DNA of 57,946 nucleotides from Planctomycetaceae bacterium (GCA_015062085.1 SUVI01000005.1:1-57946); one strand, 5' to 3'; positions 8,264-16,913 are shown, numbered from the stretch's first letter. Numbers and translations are program-made. The notes: generated by a model from the letters alone, not told the origin.

Positions 8264-9670
8264 TCACCGCTGGAAAAACAGGATCGTCCGCAGGGAATCC
8301 TTCACCGGGAACTGTTCTGCACGGCTGAAGTATTTCGAAAATGCCTCGAGACAGTGTGCCAGATCGTAGTTCGGGAAAATGTCCTCGCGGGAACGGAGGA
8401 GACGCTGCGTCTGTGAGTCTTCCTTCGGCACGAACTCCAGAACGGCATGATCGCCAAGTCGGCTGAGCATCTGCGCGACGTAGTCCATCGGCAGATTGTT
8501 TCCGATGCACAAATGATGGATCAGCGCAAGCGAAAACGAAAGATCGCACCGCGCACGGTCAAAAAACCCGCTTCGTTCCGCGTTCAGCCAGCCAATGCCG
8601 GGCGTCGGATTGCAGAGATCCTGCAGGATCGGGTAAATGTTCCGTTCTTTAGCGCGCCGGACCTGAACGTAGTTCTTGTCTACCGCTACCGGGTCAATGT
8701 CTGCCGAGATGATCGTCTCGACCGACGCAGGAAGTACGCGCGAAAATTCACCGCAGTTCGCTCCAAGGTCCACCACCTTTCGCGGTTCCAGCCGGGCACA
8801 GATCTCCGCGACGATCTGCTGTTTGTATTCAAACGCGCTGTCGGAGTAGTTCGTGTCTTCGTAGTAGTTGCCCCACTCCGTCTGCGGATATGGCGCCGAA
8901 ATTCCCTGAACCATTTGGAGCAGACTTTCGATCAGCGATTTGAGCTGACGCAGCGAGAGCTTTTTCTTGGGCTGCGCGGTCTGTTCGCCGCGTGTGCTTT
9001 CATACTTCCGCAGAAGTTTGGCGTGCCAGTGAACGTGGATCTGGCAGGAGGGACTGAACCGCGTGGTCCACGGAAGGTTTTTCGACACGAAATCGACTGG
9101 GAAGCCGTCGATCCAGTCACGGAACAGCGCGGAAAACCGCAGATCCCGGCGGCCCATCAAAAGCAGCGGACCAAGAAAGTGCATCACGAACTGACGGTAT
9201 GCCGTCCAAGGACGTCCTTCTTCGTATTTTTCAAACGAAAGCAGGTCGATGAAGATCGGACGGCCGCGAAACATCTGCACATTGTACGCAGACGCGTCCT
9301 TGAGCGTCATCCCTTTCTCGAGCGCTGCCTGCTGGATCTTGAGCGTCAGGACCGCGGCGTCTTTCAGCTGATGGAAACACCATTCGCACGGCCACGAAAC
9401 GAACGGGACTTTTTCCACTTCAAGCCATTTCCAGACTTGCGCCCCTGATTCCTGCCCGCGTTCCGGAATCGGACACGCTTCAAGCTCCCGGTACGGGATC
9501 AGCCACTTTTTTGACTGAAGTTCACTCCCAAGACCGCTCGAAACGAAAAACTCGTAGTCTTCACGTCCTTTTTCCGTCACCGTCCGAAAGATCGCGCCGT
9601 CACTCTCAAATACGTTTCCCGCCGGGTCGCGAAATGAGCCAAAATTCTGTTCCGTTTGCCGTTCTGTCAC
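8264..9670 (-). CDS. Class I SAM-dependent methyltransferase with a long N-terminal domain
   Basis: A 468-residue protein. The C-terminal part is a Rossmann methyltransferase: VVDLGANCGEFSRVL (about 299-313) is the SAM-binding loop, IISADIDPVAVDKNY holds the acidic ribose ligand, and SLALIHHLCIGNN follows the catalytic region. The N-terminal 250 residues (FIDLLSFEKYEEGRPW, AYRQFVMHFLGPLLL) match the layout of NoeA-like proteins linked to nodulation or polysaccharide loci. The GTG start at 9670 overlaps the stop of the small upstream gene as GTGA. Probably methylates a glycan or lipid-linked sugar; the acceptor is unknown. Confidence 0.8.
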   Translation of the reverse strand: MTERQTEQNFGSFRDPAGNVFESDGAIFRTVTEKGREDYEFFVSSGLGSELQSKKWLIPYRELEACPIPERGQESGAQVWKWLEVEKVPFVSWPCEWCFHQLKDAAVLTLKIQQAALEKGMTLKDASAYNVQMFRGRPIFIDLLSFEKYEEGRPWTAYRQFVMHFLGPLLLMGRRDLRFSALFRDWIDGFPVDFVSKNLPWTTRFSPSCQIHVHWHAKLLRKYESTRGEQTAQPKKKLSLRQLKSLIESLLQMVQGISAPYPQTEWGNYYEDTNYSDSAFEYKQQIVAEICARLEPRKVVDLGANCGEFSRVLPASVETIISADIDPVAVDKNYVQVRRAKERNIYPILQDLCNPTPGIGWLNAERSGFFDRARCDLSFSLALIHHLCIGNNLPMDYVAQMLSRLGDHAVLEFVPKEDSQTQRLLRSREDIFPNYDLAHCLEAFSKYFSRAEQFPVKDSLRTILFFQR

Positions 9671-9879
9671 TTTGCCGACTCCTGATCTCCAGGACCTGCT
9701 GTTTCTGAAACGTTTTCTTCCGCGTCGTTCCAGTCATCAAGCGCTTTGTCTGTTTTGGATTTTGAACCTTTAAAAAGGTTGACGATCGGCTTGAAAAAAG
9801 CAAGGACACCCAGAAAACCTGTCGCCAGGATCTGGAGGATCAGACTTCCCGTAAAGGGGTCAAGATACGCAAAAAACAT
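9667..9879 (-). CDS. Small membrane protein heading the polysaccharide operon
   Basis: Seventy residues. One hydrophobic stretch, LILQILATGFLGVLAFF, spans about 13-29 and a polar, acidic tail follows. The N-terminus MFFAYLDPFTGSLILQ resembles short conserved membrane proteins I know from planctomycete and proteobacterial polysaccharide loci, but I cannot name a function. The start has AGGT about eight bases upstream. The stop overlaps the methyltransferase start as GTGA, so it is translationally coupled to a glycan-modifying enzyme and may help anchor or organise it. Confidence 0.68.
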   Translation of the reverse strand: MFFAYLDPFTGSLILQILATGFLGVLAFFKPIVNLFKGSKSKTDKALDDWNDAEENVSETAGPGDQESAK

Positions 9880-10046
9880 AAAATTACCTGCTGATATTTT
9901 GGTTTGTTTGGACTGTATGGTATATTTTGGTTTTATCGGCAGGCTCGATTTTTTTGTTTAGAATGGCACCGTGGAAATTTTTTTAAAATTTATGGAGGCC
10001 GACGGTAAGACTCTAAGACTCTGCGTAAAATTTTTTCGTGCGGTTC

Positions 10047-10074
10047 TTTACAAAAAATGGAAATCGTGTATAAT
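10047..10074 (+). promoter_or_regulatory. Sigma70-type promoter of trpS
   Basis: TTTACA at 10047-10052 and TATAAT at 10069-10074 are separated by 16 bases, about 55 bases before the trpS ATG. AGGAG at 10116-10120 is the ribosome site. Confidence 0.75.
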
Positions 10075-10128
10075 GGGACGCAGAATTTGTTTTTCATTGC
10101 GTTTTTTTACCTTTCAGGAGCGTAAATC

Positions 10129-11103
10129 ATGAGAATTTTATCCGGCATCCAGCCGACCGGCAATCCGCATTGGGGCAACTATTTCGGAGCGAACCGACAG
10201 TACGTTACGCTTCAGGGAAACAAAGACGACGCTTTTTACTTCATCGCAAACCTGCACGCCCTGACGACAGTGCGCGACAAAGAACGGCTCAGCCAGCAGA
10301 CGTTCGATATGGCGGTCTATTTTCTCGCGATCGGTCTGGATCCTGAAAAATCGACCCTTTTTGTGCAGTCGGATGTCCCGGAAGTGACGGAACTGACGTG
10401 GCTCCTTTTGACCTGCTGCCCGATGGGACTGCTGGAACGCTGTCATGCGTACAAAGAAAAGCTCGCAAAAGGACTCACTGCCGACGCGGGGCTCTTCACG
10501 TACCCGGTCCTCATGGCCGCAGACATTCTCGCGTACGATTCGGATCTCGTTCCGGTCGGCGAAGACCAGCAGCAGCATTTGGAAGTGACGCGCGATCTGG
10601 CGCAGACGTTCAACTACCATTTTGGCGAGACGTTCATCCTGCCGAAAGCCTACGTCGTGCCCGCTGCCGGAAAAGTCCCCGGTACGGACGGCGAGAAAAT
10701 GTCCAAGAGCTACAATAATACGCTGGAAGTCATCGAAGACGTCAAGGCGCAGAAGAAAAAGATCATGCGTATCGAGACAGACTGCCGGCCGATGGAAGAT
10801 CCAAAGGATCCGGAAACGGACAATCTGTACCTCCTCTACAAACTGTTCGCCAGCGACGAGCAGCGTCAGGAAATGGAAGAAATGTACCGGCGCGGCGGAT
10901 TCGGTTACGGCCAAGTGAAGAAAGAACTTGCGCGTATCGCGGAAGAGTACTTCGCTCCGATCCGGGAACGTTACGCGAAATTCCAGGCTGACCAGTCTTT
11001 CGTGCGTGACGTTTTGGCTGAAGGCGCCCGCCGTGCCCGTGCGAAAGCTGCGGAAGTTTTGGACCGCGCGCAGTCCAATTGCGGGATCTGTCTCCCGAAA
11101 TAG
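10129..11103 (+). CDS. trpS: Tryptophan-tRNA ligase
   Basis: A 324-residue class Ic aminoacyl-tRNA synthetase that charges tRNA-Trp using [15 protein letters not shown] at 9-20 is the HIGH-type motif, [20 protein letters not shown] (131-150) the tryptophan and ATP pocket, and GEKMSKS ending at residue 194 the KMSKS loop. The length matches bacterial TrpRS. AGGAG lies eight bases before the ATG, a good promoter lies upstream, and a hairpin with a T tract follows, so it seems to be a single-gene unit. No tryptophan codon cluster or T-box is apparent in the short leader. Confidence 0.96.
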   Translation: MRILSGIQPTGNPHWGNYFGANRQYVTLQGNKDDAFYFIANLHALTTVRDKERLSQQTFDMAVYFLAIGLDPEKSTLFVQSDVPEVTELTWLLLTCCPMGLLERCHAYKEKLAKGLTADAGLFTYPVLMAADILAYDSDLVPVGEDQQQHLEVTRDLAQTFNYHFGETFILPKAYVVPAAGKVPGTDGEKMSKSYNNTLEVIEDVKAQKKKIMRIETDCRPMEDPKDPETDNLYLLYKLFASDEQRQEMEEMYRRGGFGYGQVKKELARIAEEYFAPIRERYAKFQADQSFVRDVLAEGARRARAKAAEVLDRAQSNCGICLPK

Positions 11104-11116
11104 TCCGGAACGTTTT

Positions 11117-11178
11117 CGTTCTGCAGTCACGTTCTGCAGTCGCGTTCTGCAGTCACGTTCGGCAGTCGCGTTCGGCTG
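11117..11178 (+). repeat. 13-bp tandem repeat after trpS
   Basis: Four full copies plus a partial copy of a 13-base unit, CGTTCTGCAGTCA with CGTTCGGCAGTCG variants, begin 14 bases after the trpS stop. The array is non-coding. Confidence 0.9.
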
Positions 11179-11188
11179 AAAAATGCAG

Positions 11189-11232
11189 GATCCCCGGCAT
11201 CTCGAATGACGAGGCGTCGCGGGGATCTTTTT
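11189..11232 (+). terminator. Rho-independent terminator of trpS
   Basis: GATCCCC and GGGGATC pair around an internal loop and are followed by TTTTT. Confidence 0.8.
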
Positions 11233-11273
11233 ATGTGCGGAGAGTGGGAAAACGGCGGAAATTTCCGGAGAAA

Positions 11274-11927
11274 CTAGCGGACGCTGTCCGGAGCGGGAAG
11301 CTGCTGGACGCTTTTTCCGGTCGCATCGATGATCTCGTAGCCGAGCAGCTGCTGATTTTCATCGTAGACGGCGACTTTCTGGAAACCGTCTGCGTTCACT
11401 GCGATCGTGCCGTTGGCCGGTGCTTGCGCAGACGGAGCTGACGGTTCGGCCGGAAGCATTGCCATCTGCGGAGCCTGTGCCATTTGCTGGGCGGGTGCCA
11501 TTTGCTGGGCCTGCATCATTTGCTGGGCGGGTCGCGCTGTCGGATTCGCGGACGCCTGGCGGTACGGAGCCTGCTGATACTGTGCCTGGTACTGCGGGGA
11601 GGCCATTCTCTGGTCCTGCTGCATCACAGACGGAGCGTGCATCATGGAAGTTTGAGCCGGAGTGTCTCCCGGAATGTGCTGCGGTGCCCGGGCCGGCTGA
11701 TTTTGGAGCGGGATCGGTTGACCGTTGGCGTCGTACGTGACCTGCTGGGGGACCTGCGTCTGATTGAACGCCGTTCCGCAGCGCTGACGAGCCAAGTTTG
11801 CACAGCATCCGTTCGCGTAGACCGGACCGCAGTAATCGTATGGTGCACAGCACAGACTGCATCCGCTTGCCATGTACAGAAGGGCAAGACTGCTGACTGC
11901 AAAAAACAGGGAAAACACATTTTTCAT
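11274..11927 (-). CDS. Putative Gln/Ala/Pro-rich lipoprotein
   Basis: A 217-residue exported protein. The start at 11927 follows GAGAGGA by eight bases and opens a signal peptide, MKNVFSLFFAVSSLALL, ending in the lipobox-like YMASGC; the Cys near residue 23 would be acylated. A Cys-rich stretch follows (CSLCCAPYDYCGPVYANGCC). The middle is low-complexity with imperfect QQMAPAQQMAQ repeats. The C-terminus (VNADGFQKVAVYDENQQLLG) may form a short beta unit. I do not recognise a named family. It stands alone between the trpS terminator and the divergent peptidase operon. Confidence 0.7.
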   Translation of the reverse strand: MKNVFSLFFAVSSLALLYMASGCSLCCAPYDYCGPVYANGCCANLARQRCGTAFNQTQVPQQVTYDANGQPIPLQNQPARAPQHIPGDTPAQTSMMHAPSVMQQDQRMASPQYQAQYQQAPYRQASANPTARPAQQMMQAQQMAPAQQMAQAPQMAMLPAEPSAPSAQAPANGTIAVNADGFQKVAVYDENQQLLGYEIIDATGKSVQQLPAPDSVR

Positions 11928-12274
11928 TTTTTTATCCTCTCGCACAAATCAGGAAACCGGCGCATTGGAATTTTCGCCGAAATCTCATTTCTGTGAGGAT
12001 TTATCGGCTGTAGAATCGGCAAAATCCAGAAAATTTCACCAAAAGTTAAATTTTTTTTTATCGTCAAGCCTTCTCTATTTTATGTGTTTTGCTTTTCGGT
12101 GTTTTTTCGAGGACTTTTGCTTGGGGCGGCGGAATGAGGTCATTACGGTTTTCTTTCGAAAAACTGCAGCGAAGAAGATACCGTCCCCCTTGACATGTGG
12201 AGAGCCGTGGATTAAAATCTTGGGAAGTATTTCATAAAAAATGAACGCTCAAATTTTTAGGAAAGGAGCGGAAA
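11928..12274. other. Divergent intergenic region
   Basis: AT-rich spacer between the leftward lipoprotein and the rightward peptidase. It holds the promoter at 12190-12218; I see no other gene or RNA structure. Confidence 0.6.
12190..12218 (+). promoter_or_regulatory. Sigma70-type promoter of the first M42 peptidase gene
   Basis: TTGACA at 12190-12195 and TAAAAT at 12213-12218, spacer 17 bases. Confidence 0.7.
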
Positions 12275-13339
12275 TTGGAAGAAAAATCGAGAGAATTTTT
12301 GAATCAGCTGCTTTTGACCCCGGGCGCGACGGGTCGTGAGGAAGCGGTGCAGGAGGTCGTGCGTGCGTATGCCGGCGGTTTTGCGGATTCCGTCACGACT
12401 GACGTGATGGGAAATGTCATTGCCGTCCGCAATGCTGACGCGCCGATCCGGATCATGCTTGCGGGACACTGCGACCAGATCGGACTTGGCGTCCGCTTCA
12501 TTGACGCGGATGGGTTCATCTACGTGCATTCGCTTGGCGGGTGGGACGTTCAGAATCTCATTGGCCAGCACGTGAGCATCTGGACGAAAAACGGTCCCGT
12601 CGCGGGCGTAATCGGCCGGAAACCGATCCATCTTCAGGAGCCGGAAGATCGGAGCAAAGCGGCGAAACTCGGCGATATCTGGGTCGATATCGGTGCGCAG
12701 ACTAAAGAAGAAGCGGAAGCGAAAGTTTCGCTCGGTGACCCGATCACCGTACGGTCTTTCGTGACCGAGCTGGAAAACTCTCTCATCGCCGCCCCGGCGA
12801 CAGATGACCGGACGGGAGTTTGGATCGTGATGGAGGCATTGCGCAGGATCGATGCGGAGAAGCTGAAATGCGCGGTCTACGCCGTTTCGACGACGCAGGA
12901 AGAGGAAGGATACCGCGGAGCCAAACCTGCCGCGTTCGGGATCCATCCGCACGTCGCGATCGCCGTGGATGTCACGTTTGCCAGCGACTGCCCGACGATC
13001 GAAGCTAAAAGATCCGGCGAGATCAAAATGGGCGGCGGTCCCGTCATTGAGCGCGGTCCGAATTTCAGTCCGATCCTTGTGGAACGTCTTTGCGATGCCG
13101 CTGAAAAGAACGGGATCGGCTACCAGCTTTGCGCGAATGGACGTCCCGGCGGAACGGATGCCTGCGTGCTTCAGATGACGCGTGAAGGTGCCGCGACTGG
13201 CGGGATCAGCATTCCGAACCGGTACATGCACTCGCCGGTGGAAGTCGTTTCGCTCAAAGACCTGGATGCGTGCGCGGATCTGCTGGCGCGTCTGATCGAA
13301 GAACTGGACGAAAACGTCAGTTTCATTCCGCACGTTTGA
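12275..13339 (+). CDS. M42 family metallopeptidase (first copy)
   Basis: A 354-residue dinuclear-metal aminopeptidase of the M42 family, which cleaves N-terminal residues from peptides in the cytoplasm, usually as a dodecamer. Metal and catalytic residues are visible: GHCDQIG (H65), ATDDRTG (D178), TTQEEEG (catalytic and metal Glu near 210), VDVTF (D232) and RYMHSP (H319). The TTG at 12275 is the likely start, with AAGGAG six bases upstream. A second copy lies 218 bases downstream. Family members are often misnamed endoglucanase; peptidase is the better call. Confidence 0.9.
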   Translation: MEEKSREFLNQLLLTPGATGREEAVQEVVRAYAGGFADSVTTDVMGNVIAVRNADAPIRIMLAGHCDQIGLGVRFIDADGFIYVHSLGGWDVQNLIGQHVSIWTKNGPVAGVIGRKPIHLQEPEDRSKAAKLGDIWVDIGAQTKEEAEAKVSLGDPITVRSFVTELENSLIAAPATDDRTGVWIVMEALRRIDAEKLKCAVYAVSTTQEEEGYRGAKPAAFGIHPHVAIAVDVTFASDCPTIEAKRSGEIKMGGGPVIERGPNFSPILVERLCDAAEKNGIGYQLCANGRPGGTDACVLQMTREGAATGGISIPNRYMHSPVEVVSLKDLDACADLLARLIEELDENVSFIPHV

Positions 13340-13452
13340 GCTTCATGAAGGAGCGGTTTCCGAAAGGAGAGGAGATGCCGGCAAATTGGGGATCTGAGTC
13401 TGAATTTTCCGGAAAATCCTGCCTGCTCCCCCTGTTTCGAAGCGGCGGAATA

Positions 13453-13461
13453 TGATATAAT
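13453..13461 (+). promoter_or_regulatory. Extended -10 promoter of the second M42 gene
   Basis: TG, one base, then TATAAT at 13456-13461; the -35 region is poor. Confidence 0.5.
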
Positions 13462-13557
13462 GTGCAGAACTGCAGGCCGTTTTTGCGGGACCTGCTGAAT
13501 CTGAAAATTTTACGAAAAGACAAAAATACGAAAAAAGGAAAACCTGAGGAATTCCAA

Positions 13558-14622
13558 ATGGAAACCAAAGCGAAAGATTTTTTGAAGACGGTCCTCGTTA
13601 CGCCGAGTCCGACCGGTTTTGAACAGCCTGTCCAGGAGCTTGTGCGCGAATATGCAAAGGATTTTGCCGAAACGATCGAAACGGACGTGATGGGAAACGT
13701 CATCGTCGGACGAAATGTGAATGCGCCGTTCCGCGTCATGCTGACCGGCCACTGCGATCAGATCGGACTGAGCGTGCAGTACATTGACGGCGAGGGATTT
13801 CTTTACGTCATTCCGCTCGGCGGGTGGGACATCCAGAACCTCATCGGTCAGCACGTGACCGTCTGGACGAAAAAAGGACCGGTCCCGGGCGTCATTGGAC
13901 GTAAACCGATCCATCTTCTTGATCCGGAAGAACGCAAAGTCGTTCCGAAAATGAGCGACATTTGGGTCGATATCGGCGCGAAAAGCAAAGAAGATGCCGC
14001 GGAGTCGGTCCGGGTCGGCGACGCGATCACAGTGCAGATGACGTACTCCGAGCTGAAAAACGGTTACATCGCCTCCAGCGCGACGGACGACAAAGCGGGA
14101 ATGTGGGTCGTGATGGAAGCGCTGCGCCGCGTGGATGCCTCGAAACTGAAGGTCGCCGCCTATGCCGTTTCCACGACGCAGGAAGAAGTGGGACTCCGCG
14201 GAGCCACTACGGCTGCGTTTCATGTGGATCCCCAGGTCGCCATTGCCGTGGACGTCACCTTCACCAGCGACTGCCCGACGATCGATCCGAAAAAGATCGG
14301 CGAGATCAAACTCGGCTGCGGTCCCGCCGTCGGTACTGGTCCGAACTTCAATCCGAGTGTCGTGGCCCGTCTCGCGGAACTGGCAGAAGCCAACGAGATC
14401 CCGTACCAGATGAATCCGAGCGGTTCTCCTCCCGGAACGGACGCCCGCGCCATGCAGATGACCCGTTCCGGCGTTGCGACCGGCCTGATCAGCATTCCGA
14501 ACCGGTACATGCACTCGCCGGTGGAAGTCGTTTCGCTGGACGACATGGATGCGTGTGCCGACCTGCTCGCCCGATTCATTGAAAGTCTGGACGTCGATTC
14601 GGCTTTCATTCCGCACGTCTGA
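13558..14622 (+). CDS. M42 family metallopeptidase (second copy)
   Basis: A 354-residue paralogue of the preceding gene, equal in length and very similar across its whole length. It keeps all M42 ligands: GHCDQIG, SATDDKAG, TTQEEVG, VDVTFTSDCPTID and RYMHSPVEVVS. The start at 13558 (METKAKDF) has TGAGGA about nine bases upstream; the open frame reaches further back, but those residues have no family match. The pair arose by tandem duplication. Separate promoters suggest separate regulation, and active-site loop differences suggest different substrates, but that is inference. Confidence 0.9.
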   Translation: METKAKDFLKTVLVTPSPTGFEQPVQELVREYAKDFAETIETDVMGNVIVGRNVNAPFRVMLTGHCDQIGLSVQYIDGEGFLYVIPLGGWDIQNLIGQHVTVWTKKGPVPGVIGRKPIHLLDPEERKVVPKMSDIWVDIGAKSKEDAAESVRVGDAITVQMTYSELKNGYIASSATDDKAGMWVVMEALRRVDASKLKVAAYAVSTTQEEVGLRGATTAAFHVDPQVAIAVDVTFTSDCPTIDPKKIGEIKLGCGPAVGTGPNFNPSVVARLAELAEANEIPYQMNPSGSPPGTDARAMQMTRSGVATGLISIPNRYMHSPVEVVSLDDMDACADLLARFIESLDVDSAFIPHV

Positions 14623-14654
14623 CTCGATCGCCCCGTTTTTTTGTGAATGGAGAG

Positions 14655-14699
14655 AAACCGTCCGAGCCTCTGGAAAACCTGAGGGACCGGGCGGTTTTT
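14655..14699 (+). terminator. Terminator after the M42 pair
   Basis: AAACCG-TCCG pairs with CGG-GCGGTTT and is followed by a T tract. Confidence 0.65.
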
Positions 14700-14742
14700 G
14701 CTGAAAAGATCTTCTGTTCTGATCCCAAACGTGAGGGACTTC

Positions 14743-15525
14743 ATGGCCATTTTGATCCTCGGTGCGACTTCGGAGATCGCGCTGGAAAATGCGAAACTTT
14801 TTGCTGCCCGCGGGGAAAAACTGATCCTCGCGGCCCGCGCTCCGGAGCGTCTTGCGGAATCTCTTGCGGATCCTCTTGAGGGACTGGTGCACTTTGAAGC
14901 CGTCCGGACGGTACCGTGTTCTGCCGAAACGGAACTGCGGGATTTCTCCTCTGCGTCGGCATTTTGGACACAATGTACGGAATTGGCGCAGAACACGTGG
15001 GGAGAAGAGCTTCGCGGAATCTATGCGGCTCAGGGATTCCTGCATTCCGGGGATCGGAAACAGTGGGGGGAGGAGCTTGAAGCGACTTTTTTCGTGAATC
15101 TGACCTCTGTCGCCTTTTTTCTGGAGGCGGCTGCGCTGTGGTTCGAGGCACATCCGGAATCGGCAAAAGGTGCGTGGATCGCCGTTCTTTCGTCGGTCGC
15201 AGGTGAACGCGGAAGATACTCTAACTATCCGTACGGTGCCGCGAAAGCCGGGTTGACGGCATACCTCTCCGGATTGCGTGCGCGTCTTTTTCCGCTCGGA
15301 GTTTCCGTTCTGACTGTGAAGCCGGGACTCGTAAAGACCCGCATGATCGCGAAACGGCCTCAGGGAAGATCGCTTTCTGCCGCAGATCCTCAAAAAGTCG
15401 CCCGCCAGATCGACCGCGCGATTTTTCGGCGTCAAAGTGTCCTCTATACGCCGTCCTGGTGGCGTTTCGTCATGTTTTGCGTCCGTTCCATTCCAGAGTC
15501 TCTTTTCAAAAGAATGAAATTCTGA
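14743..15525 (+). CDS. Short-chain dehydrogenase/reductase
   Basis: A 260-residue SDR. LILGATSEIALENA at the N-terminus is a variant of the dinucleotide-binding TGxxxGIG motif. LSSVAGERGRYSNYPYGAAK holds the catalytic Ser and the Tyr-x3-Lys pair, and KPGLVKTRM is the usual post-catalytic segment. The GATSEIA motif occurs in DprE2-type reductases and similar polysaccharide or lipid reductases; I cannot say which substrate. The C-terminus is basic and aromatic (WWRFVMFCV), which could bind the membrane. The ATG at 14743 follows GAGGGA; an upstream ATG gives an extra 15 residues without family support. Confidence 0.85.
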   Translation: MAILILGATSEIALENAKLFAARGEKLILAARAPERLAESLADPLEGLVHFEAVRTVPCSAETELRDFSSASAFWTQCTELAQNTWGEELRGIYAAQGFLHSGDRKQWGEELEATFFVNLTSVAFFLEAAALWFEAHPESAKGAWIAVLSSVAGERGRYSNYPYGAAKAGLTAYLSGLRARLFPLGVSVLTVKPGLVKTRMIAKRPQGRSLSAADPQKVARQIDRAIFRRQSVLYTPSWWRFVMFCVRSIPESLFKRMKF

Positions 15526-15580
15526 ATCCGGACTCCTGTAGTTCACATTCTGATGCAAAAAGGATCGAAAGCGGAAATGT

Positions 15581-15600
15581 TTTTTAGTCTTTCCTAAAAA
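15581..15600 (+). promoter_or_regulatory. DtxR-like operator, distal box
   Basis: TTTTTAG, six bases, CTAAAAA: a perfect 7-bp inverted repeat with the TTAG-N6-CTAA core of DtxR/IdeR boxes. Confidence 0.55.
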
Positions 15601-15619
15601 TTTTGGCTTTTTTGGTGAA

Positions 15620-15637
15620 TTTTAGGCTAGCCTAACT
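15620..15637 (+). promoter_or_regulatory. DtxR-like operator over the -35 region
   Basis: TTAGGCTAGCCTAA at 15622-15635 is a perfect palindrome and close to the known DtxR/IdeR consensus core. It abuts the TTGACA of the flavodoxin operon promoter. Confidence 0.7.
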
Positions 15638-15665
15638 TGACAGAAAGCCGGAAATGTGTTATACT
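15637..15665 (+). promoter_or_regulatory. Sigma70-type promoter of the DUF3793-flavodoxin operon
   Basis: TTGACA at 15637-15642 and TATACT at 15660-15665 with a 17-base spacer. The leader that follows holds two short hairpins (15676-15692 and 15692-15709). Confidence 0.85.
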
Positions 15666-15709
15666 GCCGAGCAAAGGGGAAAAGATTTCCCCCATTTTTA
15701 GGAAAATGG

Positions 15710-15727
15710 TTTTAGGTGAGGCTAAAA
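15710..15727 (+). promoter_or_regulatory. DtxR-like operator over the ribosome site
   Basis: TTTTAG, GTGAGG, CTAAAA: same TTAG-N6-CTAA core as the two upstream boxes. The spacer contains the Shine-Dalgarno sequence and the right arm reaches the A of the ATG. Confidence 0.6.
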
Positions 15728-16407
15728 TGAAAACACTGATCCACACAGGCTGCGGGATCCGCAGAATGGAGCTGATGCGGTATCTGCTTCTTCAAACTTC
15801 TCTGGTTCGAGGCGGCGTAAAGCCAGCGGAGATCCTGACGGTCAACCACTGCTATTGCGCGTCGGATCCGGAACGAACAGGATCTGTTTTTCATTCTCAG
15901 ACGTCTTCAAATTTGCCTTCTTCGGATAATTTTACGGAAGGATTCTGCATTCTGCAGGGGGAGGTCCTTCGGCGTCTTGGTCTTCCCTGGAAGACCTTAC
16001 GGCATCGCGACCATGGTTCCCTGACCATTTTCTATGATCCTCAGCTTCTTGCAGAAACGCTGGCAGTTCCTGCGGTACAAAAGTATCTGCGCCGAAACGG
16101 CTACTCGGACTGTGAGACGCTGGATCAGTGGCTTGCGCGTCTTGCGGAACGCTTTGAAACGGAAAGTTTTCCGCATGAAGTGGGACTTTTTCTCGGGTAT
16201 CCGCTGAAAGATGTCGTTGGCTTCATTTTTGCACGTGCGCGGCACACACACCAAGGAAGCTGGCGCGTTTACGGAAGAAAGGAACCCTCTCTTCAGCTGA
16301 TGGATCGATACCGTCGGGCACGCCAGCTCGCGGAAACGATCGTTGATCAGGTGGAGGATTGGGATCAGTGTGTTCAGAAAATCAGTTCCATCAAATCTTT
16401 AATTTAA
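15727..16407 (+). CDS. DUF3793 family protein
   Basis: A 226-residue protein I recognise as DUF3793 from the block SFPHEVGLFLGYPLKDVVGF near residues 145-165 and from the KPAEIL segment in the N-terminal part. The molecular function is unknown. It lies 11 bases before a flavodoxin gene behind a promoter with DtxR-like iron boxes, so it probably acts in the response to iron limitation, perhaps with the flavodoxin. The ATG at 15727 is preceded by GGTGAGG, which lies within the third box. The protein has no signal peptide and no membrane helix. Confidence 0.82.
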   Translation: MKTLIHTGCGIRRMELMRYLLLQTSLVRGGVKPAEILTVNHCYCASDPERTGSVFHSQTSSNLPSSDNFTEGFCILQGEVLRRLGLPWKTLRHRDHGSLTIFYDPQLLAETLAVPAVQKYLRRNGYSDCETLDQWLARLAERFETESFPHEVGLFLGYPLKDVVGFIFARARHTHQGSWRVYGRKEPSLQLMDRYRRARQLAETIVDQVEDWDQCVQKISSIKSLI

Positions 16408-16418
16408 AAGGAGGCAAA

Positions 16419-16913
16419 ATGAGCCAGATCACCGTCATTTACGGCAGTACGACCGGGACGACGCAAAGCGCGGCAGAACGCATCGCACAGAAACTTAACG
16501 CGCGCTGCGTGGATATTGCGAGCGCCAAAGCGGAGGACCTCCAGACTCCGGTCCTTGTGCTGGGAACTTCAACGTGGGGGTTCGGCGACCTTCAGGATGA
16601 CTGGATGTCGGCGGAGAAACTGCTTCAGGATGCGGATCTTTCCGGGAAGAAAACCGCATTTTTCGGTTTCGGCGACCAGAGCGGTTTCGGCGACACGTTC
16701 GTGGATGCCATGGGGATCCTCTGCCAGACCGCCCTGGAAAAGGGGGCCATCCTCATTGGGAAAACGTCCACGGAAGGCTACTCCTATGGAGCATCGCGGG
16801 CGGAGATCGACGGAGAATTCTGCGGTCTGGCACTCGATGATGCGAATCAGCCGGAAATGACCGATGCGCGCATCGATGCCTGGACGGAGCAGCTCTTGAA
16901 GGAGATCGGGTAG
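16419..16913 (+). CDS. Flavodoxin
   Basis: A 164-residue FMN-binding electron carrier, the usual stand-in for ferredoxin when iron is scarce. YGSTTGTTQSAA near residues 8-19 is the phosphate-binding loop, TSTWGFGDLQDDW the first isoalloxazine loop, and FGFGDQSGFGDTF the second. The length and the extra loop near SYGASRAEIDGEF fit long-chain flavodoxins. AAGGAGG sits correctly before the ATG at 16419. It shares an operon with DUF3793; the iron boxes upstream predict repression by a DtxR-type regulator when iron is plentiful. No such regulator is encoded in this window. Confidence 0.92.
   Translation: MSQITVIYGSTTGTTQSAAERIAQKLNARCVDIASAKAEDLQTPVLVLGTSTWGFGDLQDDWMSAEKLLQDADLSGKKTAFFGFGDQSGFGDTFVDAMGILCQTALEKGAILIGKTSTEGYSYGASRAEIDGEFCGLALDDANQPEMTDARIDAWTEQLLKEIG

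Noticed and set aside
12257..13333. Long leftward open frame opposite the first M42 gene
   Set aside because: An antisense shadow; the rightward frame carries all M42 motifs. The same applies to the 682-codon frame opposite 13510-15558.
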